Below are positions 47,793 through 56,578 of a DNA stretch of 64,000 nt, one piece after another. Position 1 is the stretch's first letter. Each line of letters begins with the position of its first letter. Location of the stretch: assembly GCA_913020045.1 (NCBI GenBank), contig CAJWBE010000003.1, positions 62,001 to 126,000 on the forward strand, given 5' to 3'. Made by a program: the position numbers and the translations under genes. Source of the stretch: an uncultured Oleiphilus sp. (GTDB taxonomy: Bacteria; Pseudomonadota; Gammaproteobacteria; Pseudomonadales; Oleiphilaceae). The notes under the pieces were generated by a model. The model saw nothing but the letters and a program-made list of their open reading frames with translations. It was not told the origin of the DNA and did not search any database.

Positions 47793-48119
47793 TTATAGGC
47801 GGCAGTGGCTGCGAATATAGTTATGACAGGTGTCAATAAAGTGCCGCTCTTCAGCGTTATTGATATGCACGAGGGCGCTTGAGTCTAGGTCAAGCATTGC
47901 GACGATACTGATGACTCTTCTTTCGTCTTCGCTTTGGGCGTTTTCTAATAGTATCGACGTTGGGTGCTTTTGCTCGAACCGCTGATGGTAGCAGGCCTTC
48001 AGCAATACTCTCAGTGACTCAGACAATGTGCTGCTCGAGCGATTCAAGTCATCATTTATGCGTATGTCTTGCTGTTCAGGCGCACTGTCGGTTCGTTGGT
48101 CTTTGTATATATCGTTCAT
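47793..48119 (-). CDS. Small cytosolic protein of unknown function
   Basis: This 108-aa protein is not recognised. It has a hydrophilic N-terminus (MNDIYKDQRTDSAPEQQDIR), then a helical region (SESLRVLLKACYHQRFEQKH; ERRVISIVAMLDLDSSALVH; EERHFIDTCHNYIRSHCRL) with no membrane or signal segment. The start is firm: AGGAGGG lies 6 nt before the ATG, an unusually strong ribosome binding site. It is convergent with the TraB-like gene and lies about 200 bp after the end of mrpG, on the same strand as the mrp operon. Confidence 0.65.
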   Translation of the reverse strand: MNDIYKDQRTDSAPEQQDIRINDDLNRSSSTLSESLRVLLKACYHQRFEQKHPTSILLENAQSEDERRVISIVAMLDLDSSALVHINNAEERHFIDTCHNYIRSHCRL

Positions 48120-48319
48120 CGCTTGCCCTCCTTTTCAAAGAGGTCATGCAATTTATATACACAGTTTTCGAAATCGTTAAGGCGCTAGATTAGTACTGAG
48201 GTGATAGCTGATGTTTTGTAAGTCGACATTGCCCGAGCGGCGGTGTCTTTGCTGGTGAAAAAGTCGGTGTCTTTTTTTAGATGTTCTGTTAAGGCTAAAA
48301 CGCGATCGCGATGATTTCC

Positions 48320-48679
48320 TTATGGTGCCATTCGGTCTTTTGCTCGTTCTGCTAGTGCTTTATTTTCGGTTTTCTCAAGTATGTCCAGCTCATGATGCAT
48401 GCCCGTTTTAGCTAGCATATGTGCGGTAACGGGAGCTGTAATAATCAAAAACAGGCCGATGAGTAATTCATGCAGACTTAAATAGCCTTGTTGATAGGTG
48501 ACTAGCACCATTGACGCAACGAGAAGGCAACTCATACCAAGCGTTGTTGCCTTGGTAGGGCCATGGAGGCGAGTATAAAAGTCGGGAAGCTTAGCCAGCC
48601 CTAGCGAGCCAACAAATACAAAAATAGCACCGACGATAAGCAATCCCGATACGATTAATTCAATCCAAAATTCCATCAT
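48320..48679 (-). CDS. mrpG: MrpG (MnhG/PhaG), Na+/H+ antiporter subunit G
   Basis: This 119-aa membrane subunit has three hydrophobic segments. FVGSLGLAKLPDFYTRLHGPTKATTLG is the subunit G signature. AGGA precedes two consecutive ATG codons, either of which could be used. It is the last gene of the mrp operon and is separated from mrpF by 67 bp. Confidence 0.93.
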   Translation of the reverse strand: MMEFWIELIVSGLLIVGAIFVFVGSLGLAKLPDFYTRLHGPTKATTLGMSCLLVASMVLVTYQQGYLSLHELLIGLFLIITAPVTAHMLAKTGMHHELDILEKTENKALAERAKDRMAP

Positions 48680-48746
48680 CTTGTCCTGACTGTGTTTGCC
48701 AAAAAGGCTGTATTTGTTTCTGATATTTGGCAGTTTGTTTTACCGC

Positions 48747-49016
48747 TTACTCGATAAGGTCGCCGCGTAAAATGTATTTGCACATGGCTGCCGTGCTGAC
48801 AAACCCGAGCATTGCAATCAGCAGTGCCGCCTCAAAGTAAAGTCTTGTGCCTGCGGCAACACCAAACAATAAAATGAGCGCGATACTATTAATATACATG
48901 GTATCGAGGGCCAAAATTCGGTCGGGCCGACTAGGGCCAAGAAATAGTCGCCACAAGTTAAGTGAGAGAGAGATGCAAACTAGCGTAGTCGCAACCAATA
49001 TTGCGGTACTTAGCAT
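48747..49016 (-). CDS. mrpF: MrpF (MnhF/PhaF), Na+/H+ antiporter subunit F
   Basis: This 89-aa subunit has three hydrophobic helices and the conserved segment GPSRPDRILALDTMYINSIAL, which marks subunit F. Its start overlaps the end of mrpE by 7 bp. Confidence 0.94.
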   Translation of the reverse strand: MLSTAILVATTLVCISLSLNLWRLFLGPSRPDRILALDTMYINSIALILLFGVAAGTRLYFEAALLIAMLGFVSTAAMCKYILRGDLIE

Positions 49017-49513
49017 TGGAATATCTCCTTAAGAGGGCGCTCATAGCGTTGCTTAATTGATGTGATGAGCTCCTCTTCGTCAGATAGGTTCAACACGTGC
49101 ACATAGAGCCACTGCCGGTCTTCTGAAATTTCTGCACTGACGGTGCCCGGTGTTAGCGAGACAGTGCTGGCAAGAATCGTAATCGGCAGCTCATGCTCAA
49201 TATCGACCGGTACGGCCACAAAGGCAGGTTTCAATAGTTTGGCGGGGCCGATTACTAACAGCGCAACTTCAAAGTTGGCGGCGATAATGTCGCCAATAAC
49301 CACAAAGATATAGCGAATGATAGCAAAAGGCTTTTGAAAGCTAGGTTGGGGGTCCTGCATGCCCGACGTCATTAGCGGTATGGCGATGGCCAAAAATGTT
49401 GCGAGTACTAAGTGGCCAGGGGCTACCGTATTGTTCAGCAGTAACCAAACGATAAACAGCAAAAACGAGTGCCCGGGCATCGGCAATAGGCGAAAACGAG
49501 GCTGAGCTTTCAT
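49010..49513 (-). CDS. mrpE: MrpE (MnhE/PhaE), Na+/H+ antiporter subunit E
   Basis: This 167-aa subunit has N-terminal membrane helices and a short cytoplasmic C-terminal domain. The ITLTPGTV-type signature appears as LASTVSLTPGTVSAEISED, then LYVHVLNLSDEEELI. It overlaps mrpD by 4 bp (ATGA) and mrpF by 7 bp, so expression is coupled. Confidence 0.94.
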   Translation of the reverse strand: MKAQPRFRLLPMPGHSFLLFIVWLLLNNTVAPGHLVLATFLAIAIPLMTSGMQDPQPSFQKPFAIIRYIFVVIGDIIAANFEVALLVIGPAKLLKPAFVAVPVDIEHELPITILASTVSLTPGTVSAEISEDRQWLYVHVLNLSDEEELITSIKQRYERPLKEIFQC

Positions 49514-51021
49514 TGTTCAATTCCTCCCGGAAGGAGAGCGTCCACGGATTGAGCTCTGTCGTGCAGCTGAGCCGCGGCTAGATTTGTGTAGTCTGTAACG
49601 GGACCGCCAAATATAACCATTAATGGCGATGCGGATAGCAGCAAAGCCACTGCAAGCAGTCTAAGTTTAGAGAGCGGCGCATCAATGGTACTTTCCCCTT
49701 CATGGCGCCAGAAAATCGTAGTGCCAGCTCGGGATATGGCAATTAATGAGGCAAGGCCTGCGATTAGTATGACTGGCCAGACCCAAGCAATTTCAGCCAT
49801 GCCTTGTGCAGCTTGCAATACGAGAACTTTGCCGACAAAGCCTGATAACGGCGGCATGCCGACAACAGTGAGTGCCGCAATGAAAAAGGCGATACCGATA
49901 ACTTTTCCATGTTTCATTTTGCGCGCAATGACATAGCGATCTTCGGCTTTGCCTCGTTGCTTCCCAATTAGGTCAGCTAACAAAAACAATGCGCCAGTCA
50001 CTAAGGTGGAATGGACCATGTAGTAAAGGGCTGCTGAGGTGGCCGCCTCTCGCTGCATAGCAATGGCGAGTATCAAGGTCCCAACTGAGACGATGACTAA
50101 ATTGGCGGCTGTTAATCTTAAGCTTGGGCTGGCTAGAACGCCCACAGCACCAAAGGCAATGGTGAGCAGCGCTAATGGCCACAGCCAAGGAATGGCAATA
50201 CTGGCTAGCGCCCCAGCCTCTTCGCCAAAGACAACAGTATGCACTCGCAAAATACTATAAACGCCAACTTTCGTCATGATAGCGAATAATGCTGCCACGG
50301 GTGCACTGGCTGCCGCATAGGTTTTGGGTAGCCAAAAGTGCAATGGCAGCAAGGCTGCTTTCAAACCGAAAACCACTAACAATAGCAGACCGCCGGTTTT
50401 TGCTAAGGCTTGTTCATGCTCACCCAGTAAGCGAACTTTGTTCGCGATGTCGGCGATATTTAGGGAGCCTACGGTGCCGTAAATAATGCCTAGCGCAAAC
50501 AGGAAGATACTTGATCCGACCAGGTTTAGGATGACGTAATGTACGTTAGCCTTTGTTTTTTGCTTGCCGCCCCCATGGATGAGCAGCGCGTAGGAGGCGA
50601 TTAACAACACTTCAAAAAATACGAAGAGGTTAAATATATCGCCTGTTAAGAACGCTCCGTTAATACCCATAATTTGGAACATAAATAATGGGTGAAAGAA
50701 CATGCCGTCATTGTCATCGCCGGCACAGGCGTATAGTTGCGCGCCCAAACCGAGTACTGATGTTAGCAATACCATCGTTGTTGAAACCCTATCAGCGATA
50801 AGCGCTATGCCAAACGGAGGCTGCCAGCCCCCGAGTATGTACATTTGTGTACCCTGCTGGTGGCTAGTAATTAGCAATAGAGTCGCAATGCCGACGAGAG
50901 CGAGCATCGCGCAAACTGCAAACACGCGATGTCGATTAATAGAGTTACTTAGTGGCGGCAGCAGCATAAATACTGCCGCGAGCATCGGCAGTAAGATAGG
51001 AAAAATAGGTAAGTGTTGCAT
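49510..51021 (-). CDS. mrpD: MrpD (MnhD/PhaD), Na+/H+ antiporter subunit D
   Basis: This 503-aa homologue of complex I subunits NuoM/NuoN has about 14 membrane helices. Conserved charged residues of the proton path lie in FEVLLIASYALLIHGG (Glu) and KAALLPLHFWLPKTYAAASA (Lys/His). Its ATG overlaps the mrpC stop by one base. Confidence 0.95.
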   Translation of the reverse strand: MQHLPIFPILLPMLAAVFMLLPPLSNSINRHRVFAVCAMLALVGIATLLLITSHQQGTQMYILGGWQPPFGIALIADRVSTTMVLLTSVLGLGAQLYACAGDDNDGMFFHPLFMFQIMGINGAFLTGDIFNLFVFFEVLLIASYALLIHGGGKQKTKANVHYVILNLVGSSIFLFALGIIYGTVGSLNIADIANKVRLLGEHEQALAKTGGLLLLVVFGLKAALLPLHFWLPKTYAAASAPVAALFAIMTKVGVYSILRVHTVVFGEEAGALASIAIPWLWPLALLTIAFGAVGVLASPSLRLTAANLVIVSVGTLILAIAMQREAATSAALYYMVHSTLVTGALFLLADLIGKQRGKAEDRYVIARKMKHGKVIGIAFFIAALTVVGMPPLSGFVGKVLVLQAAQGMAEIAWVWPVILIAGLASLIAISRAGTTIFWRHEGESTIDAPLSKLRLLAVALLLSASPLMVIFGGPVTDYTNLAAAQLHDRAQSVDALLPGGIEQ

Positions 51022-51386
51022 TAACTATTCCTCTTACTTTGCGCGACGGATTTGGTCGGTTTTGCTGGAATTTGACCATCTACATGGTCATTTCCTTGAT
51101 CTGCTCTAGAGCGCATCGCCAAAATCACAAGAAATGCGGTCATGGCAAAACCAATAACAATCGCTGTGAGTACCAGCGCTTGCGGGAGTGGGTCGCTATA
51201 TTCGCTTGACTGGCCCAAGACTGCTGCCCCATCCAGCTTCAAGCGGCCGCTAGCGAACAGAAATAGGTTTACTGCATAGGAGAGCAGGGTGAGTCCCATC
51301 ACGACAGTAAATGTTCGGCCTCGGAGTACGAGAAAAAAACCGCAAGTGGTTAGTACGCCGACACAGAAAGCATAAGTGGCTTCCAT
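51021..51386 (-). CDS. mrpC: MrpC (MnhC/PhaC), Na+/H+ antiporter subunit C
   Basis: This 121-aa NuoK-like subunit has three membrane helices and the family block DPLPQALVLTAIVIGFAMTAF. The C-terminal tail is Arg/Lys-rich. It overlaps mrpA and mrpD by one base each (TAATG type). Confidence 0.95.
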   Translation of the reverse strand: MEATYAFCVGVLTTCGFFLVLRGRTFTVVMGLTLLSYAVNLFLFASGRLKLDGAAVLGQSSEYSDPLPQALVLTAIVIGFAMTAFLVILAMRSRADQGNDHVDGQIPAKPTKSVAQSKRNS

Positions 51387-54181
51387 TACCCGTTCTCCTC
51401 AGTATTAATGCGTTCGCTGGTGGTTAGCTTGCCTAAGTTTGCGAGTATCAAGAGTACCGCTCCGACAACAGTTAGGTAGACACCTACGTCAAATAGCATG
51501 GCGCTCGCCAGTTCGAACTCGCCAATCCAAGGCAGATGGACGTAGTCAAACCATGACGTAAGGAAAGGCCGATCAAAGATCCAGCTGCCTAAACCAGTCG
51601 CGGTGGCAATTAATATTCCGCTCGCAATTACCCATTGATAGTCGACATTAATACGCGGTTTTATCCACAAAACGCCGTGAGCAATATACTGTTGAATAAT
51701 GGCCACCGCTGTAATTAAGCCAGCGATAAAGCCGCCACCCGGAACATTGTGTCCGCGCAAGAAAATATAAAATGAGACCAATAAAGCAAGAGGAAGAAGG
51801 CTTTGGGATACCGTTTCAAACATCATTGGGTGAGGGTCATTACTCCACGCCCGTCCTCTATCATCACTGATTGGCAAAAAGATTCGCATCTTAGCGATGA
51901 GTTTAAAGATACCTAAGGCAGCAATGCCGAGTACGACGATTTCTCCTAGAGTATCGAAGCCCCTGAAATCAACCAGAATCACATTGACGACATTCGTTCC
52001 GCCGCCGCCTGTTTTACTGTTAGCAATAAAGAAGTCTGAAATGGTATTTGGCGGTGTTGTGAGCATCGCGTAGCAAATAGTGCCGATTACACAGCCGATA
52101 AGGCCTGAAATCAGCAAGTCTCCACTTAAGCGGCTGGGGCTGGATTCTTTCAGCGTACTTTGCGGCAAAAAGAAGAGCGCTAAAAGCAATAATATGATGG
52201 TAACAATCTCAACTGATAGCTGAGTAAGTGCTAAGTCGGGAGCGGAGAACTGAGCAAAGGCAAGAGACACGATTAGACCAACAACCGACAGGAAGATTAA
52301 GGCTGCGAACCTTCTTCGATGCCAGATTACGGTTGCGATGGCGCTGAGTATCATTAATACGGCGCCGGTTATGGTTACACCATCAAGAGGGATTTGAGGG
52401 CGCGAACCTGTATTCTGGGTTAAATCGAGTAGCGGGAATGCAGCCATCGCGAGCGTGAAAACTAGTAAGCAGGATATATAGCGTTGGAGCGAGCCGTTTT
52501 CCAAGGTTTTGATAACGTTCTGGCATGCGGTAACGAGCGATTGTACGGCGCCTTCAAACACATGTTTAGCGTCGGTCTCGTCGAAATGAGATTGAAATTG
52601 AAAAAGGTGGCGTCGGTTATAGTAAATGGTTATTCCGCCAATCATAGCCAGTACGCTCATTAGCAGTGGAATGTTAAGACCATGCCATATCGAGAGGCTA
52701 TGAACAGGCACGTCATGGGCAAGCACTGAAAACGAAGCAACGCTCAAAAGGTCGCCTACAACATAAGCGGGAAAGATGCCGACCAGTAAGCAAAGCGTGA
52801 CGAGGATCTCGACGGGTACTTTCATATAGCGCGGCGGCTCTTTGGGTGTTTTGGGTAGGTCTATTGGCTCGCCATTGAAAAATACATCATGAATAAAGCG
52901 CAGAGAGTACGCGACGGAGAATGCTGCACCGACTGTTGCTAACAGCGGGATCATCCAAGACAAAGAGCCGAGCATGCTTTGGTTAAGTGTTTCCGCAAAA
53001 AACATTTCTTTCGAAAGAAAGCCATTTAGCAATGGCACGCCGGCCATCGATAATGCTGCAACGATCGCCAATGTCGCCGTATAGGGCATGTACTTCCAAA
53101 GCCCATTGAGCTTGCGCATATCCCTTGAACCCGACTCATGATCAATGATGCCGGCGGCCATAAACAGTGAGGCTTTGAATGTCGCGTGGTTAATAATATG
53201 GAAAACCGCGGCGACAGCGGCTAGGTCCGAATTAAGGCCCAAAAGAAGTGTGATAAGGCCAAGGTGGCTAATCGTTGAGTAGGCAAGAAGCCCCTTCAAA
53301 TCATGTTTGAATAGCGCGATATAGGCGCCTAGCAACAATGTTGTCAGCCCCGTGAGACTGACGACCAGAAACCATAGGTCTGTGCCGGCCAGAACGGGGT
53401 AGAAGCGAGCCATTAAAAATATACCCGCTTTGACCATTGTTGCAGAGTGTAAGTAAGCACTCACAGGCGTGGGCGCTGCCATTGCATGAGGAAGCCAGAA
53501 GTGGAATGGGAATTGAGCTGACTTTGTGAATGCGCCCAAAAGTATCAATATTAACGCGATAGGGTAATGGGCATGAGATCGAATTAGTTCGCCGTTAGCT
53601 AGCACGGTGTCTAGATCGTAACTATCCACCATGTTGCCAATCAGTAATAGCCCTGCGAGCAGAGCAAGTCCGCCAGCACCAGTGACGGTGAGGGCCATTC
53701 TCGCGCCTTTTCTTGCTTCTGACTTATGAGACCAAAAGCTGATCAGCAAGAATGAACTAATTCCGGTGAGCTCCCAGAACATCCATAACTGAAGTAGGTT
53801 ATTGGAGGTGACAATGCCGACCATGGCGGTCATAAATAGCATTAAGTAGGCGTAGAAACGCCCCATGGAGTCTTTCTCTGAGAGGTAATAACGCGCATAA
53901 AGAATGACTAGCAGACCAATGCCAAGAATTAACAGCAAGAAAAGTAGCGAAAGACCATCTAGTCGGAATGAAAGATCGAGTCCCATGATAGGAATCCATT
54001 CGATGGATTGCCTAATGGTTTGTCCATCGAATATGTCGCCGGCATACATTAGAGCGAGTGTTAACGACCAAGCCGGCAATACTGCCACAGAGAAAGCGCA
54101 GACGCTGCGCCCGAAACGAGCCGTAAGCAAGGGGACTAAAGTGCCAATAAGTGGTAACAGTACGACCCATAGCAGATTCAT
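51386..54181 (-). CDS. mrpA: MrpA with fused MrpB domain (MnhAB/PhaAB), Na+/H+ antiporter subunit
   Basis: This 931-aa NuoL-like subunit ends in an MbhB/MrpB-like domain, so no separate mrpB gene exists (the layout of six-gene 'group 2' mrp operons). About 20 membrane helices are visible. Key blocks are [32 protein letters not shown] and [10 protein letters not shown] in the NuoL part, and [20 protein letters not shown] plus [14 protein letters not shown] in the B part. Mrp expels Na+ in exchange for H+ and supports growth in salt or alkali. It is the first gene of the operon; a 335-bp gap separates it from the divergent TAXI gene. Confidence 0.95.
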   Translation of the reverse strand: MNLLWVVLLPLIGTLVPLLTARFGRSVCAFSVAVLPAWSLTLALMYAGDIFDGQTIRQSIEWIPIMGLDLSFRLDGLSLLFLLLILGIGLLVILYARYYLSEKDSMGRFYAYLMLFMTAMVGIVTSNNLLQLWMFWELTGISSFLLISFWSHKSEARKGARMALTVTGAGGLALLAGLLLIGNMVDSYDLDTVLANGELIRSHAHYPIALILILLGAFTKSAQFPFHFWLPHAMAAPTPVSAYLHSATMVKAGIFLMARFYPVLAGTDLWFLVVSLTGLTTLLLGAYIALFKHDLKGLLAYSTISHLGLITLLLGLNSDLAAVAAVFHIINHATFKASLFMAAGIIDHESGSRDMRKLNGLWKYMPYTATLAIVAALSMAGVPLLNGFLSKEMFFAETLNQSMLGSLSWMIPLLATVGAAFSVAYSLRFIHDVFFNGEPIDLPKTPKEPPRYMKVPVEILVTLCLLVGIFPAYVVGDLLSVASFSVLAHDVPVHSLSIWHGLNIPLLMSVLAMIGGITIYYNRRHLFQFQSHFDETDAKHVFEGAVQSLVTACQNVIKTLENGSLQRYISCLLVFTLAMAAFPLLDLTQNTGSRPQIPLDGVTITGAVLMILSAIATVIWHRRRFAALIFLSVVGLIVSLAFAQFSAPDLALTQLSVEIVTIILLLLALFFLPQSTLKESSPSRLSGDLLISGLIGCVIGTICYAMLTTPPNTISDFFIANSKTGGGGTNVVNVILVDFRGFDTLGEIVVLGIAALGIFKLIAKMRIFLPISDDRGRAWSNDPHPMMFETVSQSLLPLALLVSFYIFLRGHNVPGGGFIAGLITAVAIIQQYIAHGVLWIKPRINVDYQWVIASGILIATATGLGSWIFDRPFLTSWFDYVHLPWIGEFELASAMLFDVGVYLTVVGAVLLILANLGKLTTSERINTEENG

Positions 54182-54516
54182 AAGCGGGGGTGACTCCGGT
54201 TTAAATGGGGGGCGATGTTAACATTAGAATGATTGATAGAGATTGCCTTCGCCTTGTTTATTATTCATATTAATTACTTTGCCATGATCGAAATGTGATG
54301 TACTGAGTCGTCTGAAACGCTTGCGGACATCGTGTTTTATTCGTTTGTGGCTTGCTCGATTCACGGATAAGTAATCTGGTGTAGAGTTGTATCAAAAAAA
54401 TACTACTTGCAGTAGTTTTTTTGAAGCTATCAGCGTTAAATTGTCTCTAATAAATACAATTAGAAGATTAGTGCTAATAAGGACAATTACAAGATGCTTT
54501 TTATGGTGAGATTTCA
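54182..54516. promoter_or_regulatory. Divergent control region between mrpA and the TAXI gene
   Basis: The 335-bp gap holds no protein gene. The half next to the TAXI gene contains an A7/T7-flanked hairpin at 54394-54422 (stem CTAC/GTAG, loop TTGCA) and a pair of 20-bp direct repeats at 54447-54493. The half next to mrpA is AT-rich with no clear motif. Promoters for both operons should lie here, but I cannot place them securely. Confidence 0.55.
54447..54493 (+). repeat. Tandem 20-bp direct repeat upstream of the TAXI gene
   Basis: The copies at 54447-54466 and 54474-54493 share CTAATAANNACAATTANAAG and match at 17 of 20 positions, with starts 27 bp apart. The second copy ends 23 bp before the TAXI start codon. 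They are placed like a tandem operator or an element of the 5' untranslated region. Confidence 0.65.
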
Positions 54517-55503
54517 ATGAAAAACGGGTTTAGGCGTTACCTATCTGTTGGCTTTCTACTGATGTCTCTGTCTCTCGGGTGTTTTTCGCAAGAGTCAGCG
54601 CAGGAGTACGCAATTGTTGGCACGGGTGGAGTGACAGGCGTTTATTATCCAGCAGGCGGTTCAATTTGCCGCATGGTCAACAGGCTGCGTTCTCAGCATG
54701 GCATTCGTTGTGCGGTAGAGAGTACTCAGGGGTCGATCTATAACCTTGAGAAGGTCCGAGAGCGAGACTTGGATTTCGCGGTTGTTCAATCTGATTGGCA
54801 CTTTCATGCGGTTAATGGCTCTGCTGGTTTTGCTGACGCGGGTGCTGATACAACTTTGCGTTCGGTATTTTCTCTGTATGCAGAGCCCTTTACTGTGGTT
54901 GCTCGAGTCGACTCAGGAATAAAAACGTTTGGAGATTTAAAAGGAAAACGAGTCAATATAGGCAACATCGGCTCGGGTCAGAGGGCGACCATGGAAGCCT
55001 TAATGAAAACGCTGGGCTGGATGCAGACTGACTTTGCTGAGACGCATGCGCTTAAATCTGTGGACCAAGCGAAGGCGCTCTGCGATAACAGGTTTGATGC
55101 CATGGTCTTCGTGGCAGGCCACCCAAGCGCTTCAATTAAAGAGGCGACTACGTCATGTGATTCGCGCCTGATTCCGGTACGGGGGCCTGAAATAGATCAG
55201 TTGGTTGCGGCTAACAGTTACTATCAGCATATTGAGATACCGGGTGGGATGTATCGTGGCAATGATCACCCAGTGAAGACGTTTGGCGTAGGTGCGACCA
55301 TCGTGAGCTCTTCCGAAGTGTCCTCGAAGGTGATTTATGAAGTGGTCAAAGCGGTGTTTGATAACCTTGAGTCGTTTAAACAGCTGCACCCTGCCTTTCA
55401 GGGGCTCAGCAAGAAAAAAATGCTAGAGCTCGGATTGACTGCGCCATTGCATGAAGGCGCGTTAAAGTACTTTCGTGAAGCTAGAGTGTTAGGTAAAAAT
55501 TGA
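54517..55503 (+). CDS. TAXI family TRAP-type solute-binding protein
   Basis: This 328-aa protein is exported: residues 1-22 form a signal with a Cys at 22 (LSLGC, an imperfect lipobox, so lipid anchoring is uncertain). The mature part has the TAXI family pattern: YAIVGTGGVTGVYYPAGGSICR near the start, STQGSIYNLEKVRERDLDF, FGDLKGKRVNIGNIGSGQRA and the C-terminal GLTAPLHEGALKYFRE. TAXI proteins normally feed TRAP transporters with a fused DctMQ permease, but none is next to it. The desaturase gene starts 1 bp after its stop codon, so the two share a transcript. Confidence 0.9.
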   Translation: MKNGFRRYLSVGFLLMSLSLGCFSQESAQEYAIVGTGGVTGVYYPAGGSICRMVNRLRSQHGIRCAVESTQGSIYNLEKVRERDLDFAVVQSDWHFHAVNGSAGFADAGADTTLRSVFSLYAEPFTVVARVDSGIKTFGDLKGKRVNIGNIGSGQRATMEALMKTLGWMQTDFAETHALKSVDQAKALCDNRFDAMVFVAGHPSASIKEATTSCDSRLIPVRGPEIDQLVAANSYYQHIEIPGGMYRGNDHPVKTFGVGATIVSSSEVSSKVIYEVVKAVFDNLESFKQLHPAFQGLSKKKMLELGLTAPLHEGALKYFREARVLGKN

Positions 55504-55504
55504 G

Positions 55505-56476
55505 ATGGATGGGGTGAATGTTAAGGCGTTCTTAAGTGCCGACGAAATATGTTCTTTGAGAGAGTCATCAAACTTGCGAGCTTTTTCAATGTTTGCGTTT
55601 AACTGGGTATTGATTGGGCTCGCAATGGGGTTGGTCGCAAATTGGCCCTCAGTCGTAACGGTTATCATTGCGTTATTTATTATCGGAGGTAGGCAGCTAG
55701 GCTTGGGAATTCTCGTACATGAGTGCTCCCATCGCGGTTTTTTCTCGACCGCGCGGCTCAACGATTTTATGGGACAATGGTTTGCAGGCGTGGCCGTCCT
55801 AGTGCCCATCAATTTTTATCGACCGTATCACTTCAAGCACCATACCAGTACCGGCACAACAGAAGATCCGGACGTTGGCAATATTGCTCAGTATCCGGTA
55901 ACTAAAGCGAGCTTTCGGCGAAAAATTATGCGCGACTTTAGCGGTGTTTCTGGCATGAAGGCAACGCTAGCTCTTTTGTTATATGTGTTGCCGGGCCGTG
56001 CCGGCAATGCGGTTTCTCTGGGTGTAAATAGCCAAGATATCGGCAAAGATTCTGGTTGGCAGATGGGCTTGCGTAATTACTGTCAGGTGCTCGCGTTTCA
56101 CCTTGCTTTTTTTAGCTTACTTTATGCGCTTGGGCAGCCATGGCTCTATGGGTTGTGGTGGCTTGCATACTTAACAACTCATCCGTTTATTATTCGAATG
56201 CGGCAAATCGCTGAGCACGGTTCGATGCCTATGTTATCGTCAAAAGACGTTCGACAAACCACGCGAACAACGATGGCTGGATGGTGGGAGCGTTTATTGT
56301 TCGCGCCAAACTATGTGAATTATCACTGTGAGCACCACTTGTTGCCGACGGTACCCAGTTATCGCCTTCCTCGAATGCACCGTTTGTTAAAGAGCAAAGG
56401 CTTTTACAAAGGGAGCGAGGCGGCACTGGTTGAGGGTGGTTATCGTGCTGTTTGGCGTCTAGCGTCTGCTGGGTGA
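55505..56476 (+). CDS. Membrane fatty acid desaturase family protein
   Basis: This 323-aa di-iron membrane enzyme has all three His boxes: H72-E-C-S-H76, H109-F-K-H-H113 and H274-C-E-H-H278, plus QIAEHGSMP with a further His. About four membrane segments are visible. It should insert a double bond or hydroxyl into an acyl chain or related lipid; the exact substrate is not clear. The ATG lies directly behind the TAXI stop with no good ribosome binding site of its own, so coupled translation is likely. GTG at 55514 is another possible start. Confidence 0.87.
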   Translation: MDGVNVKAFLSADEICSLRESSNLRAFSMFAFNWVLIGLAMGLVANWPSVVTVIIALFIIGGRQLGLGILVHECSHRGFFSTARLNDFMGQWFAGVAVLVPINFYRPYHFKHHTSTGTTEDPDVGNIAQYPVTKASFRRKIMRDFSGVSGMKATLALLLYVLPGRAGNAVSLGVNSQDIGKDSGWQMGLRNYCQVLAFHLAFFSLLYALGQPWLYGLWWLAYLTTHPFIIRMRQIAEHGSMPMLSSKDVRQTTRTTMAGWWERLLFAPNYVNYHCEHHLLPTVPSYRLPRMHRLLKSKGFYKGSEAALVEGGYRAVWRLASAG

Positions 56477-56538
56477 CGGGCTAATATCGATAGAGGGAAA
56501 AGTGATACAGGAAAAGAATTAATAGAAAAGAAGTAAGC

Positions 56539-56571
56539 CGGTGCGCTATCGACCATATCGACAGCGCACCG
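56539..56571. terminator. Hairpin between the convergent desaturase and glyS genes
   Basis: A 9-bp stem (CGGTGCGCT / AGCGCACCG) with a 15-nt loop lies between the two convergent stop codons. No strong T run follows on either strand, so it is a possible but not certain terminator or mRNA-end stabiliser. Confidence 0.5.
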
Positions 56572-56578
56572 ATCGCGT

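Noticed and set aside
54447-54493. CRISPR-like repeat
   Set aside because: Only two copies with a 7-bp gap and no cas genes; an operator-like direct repeat is the better reading.
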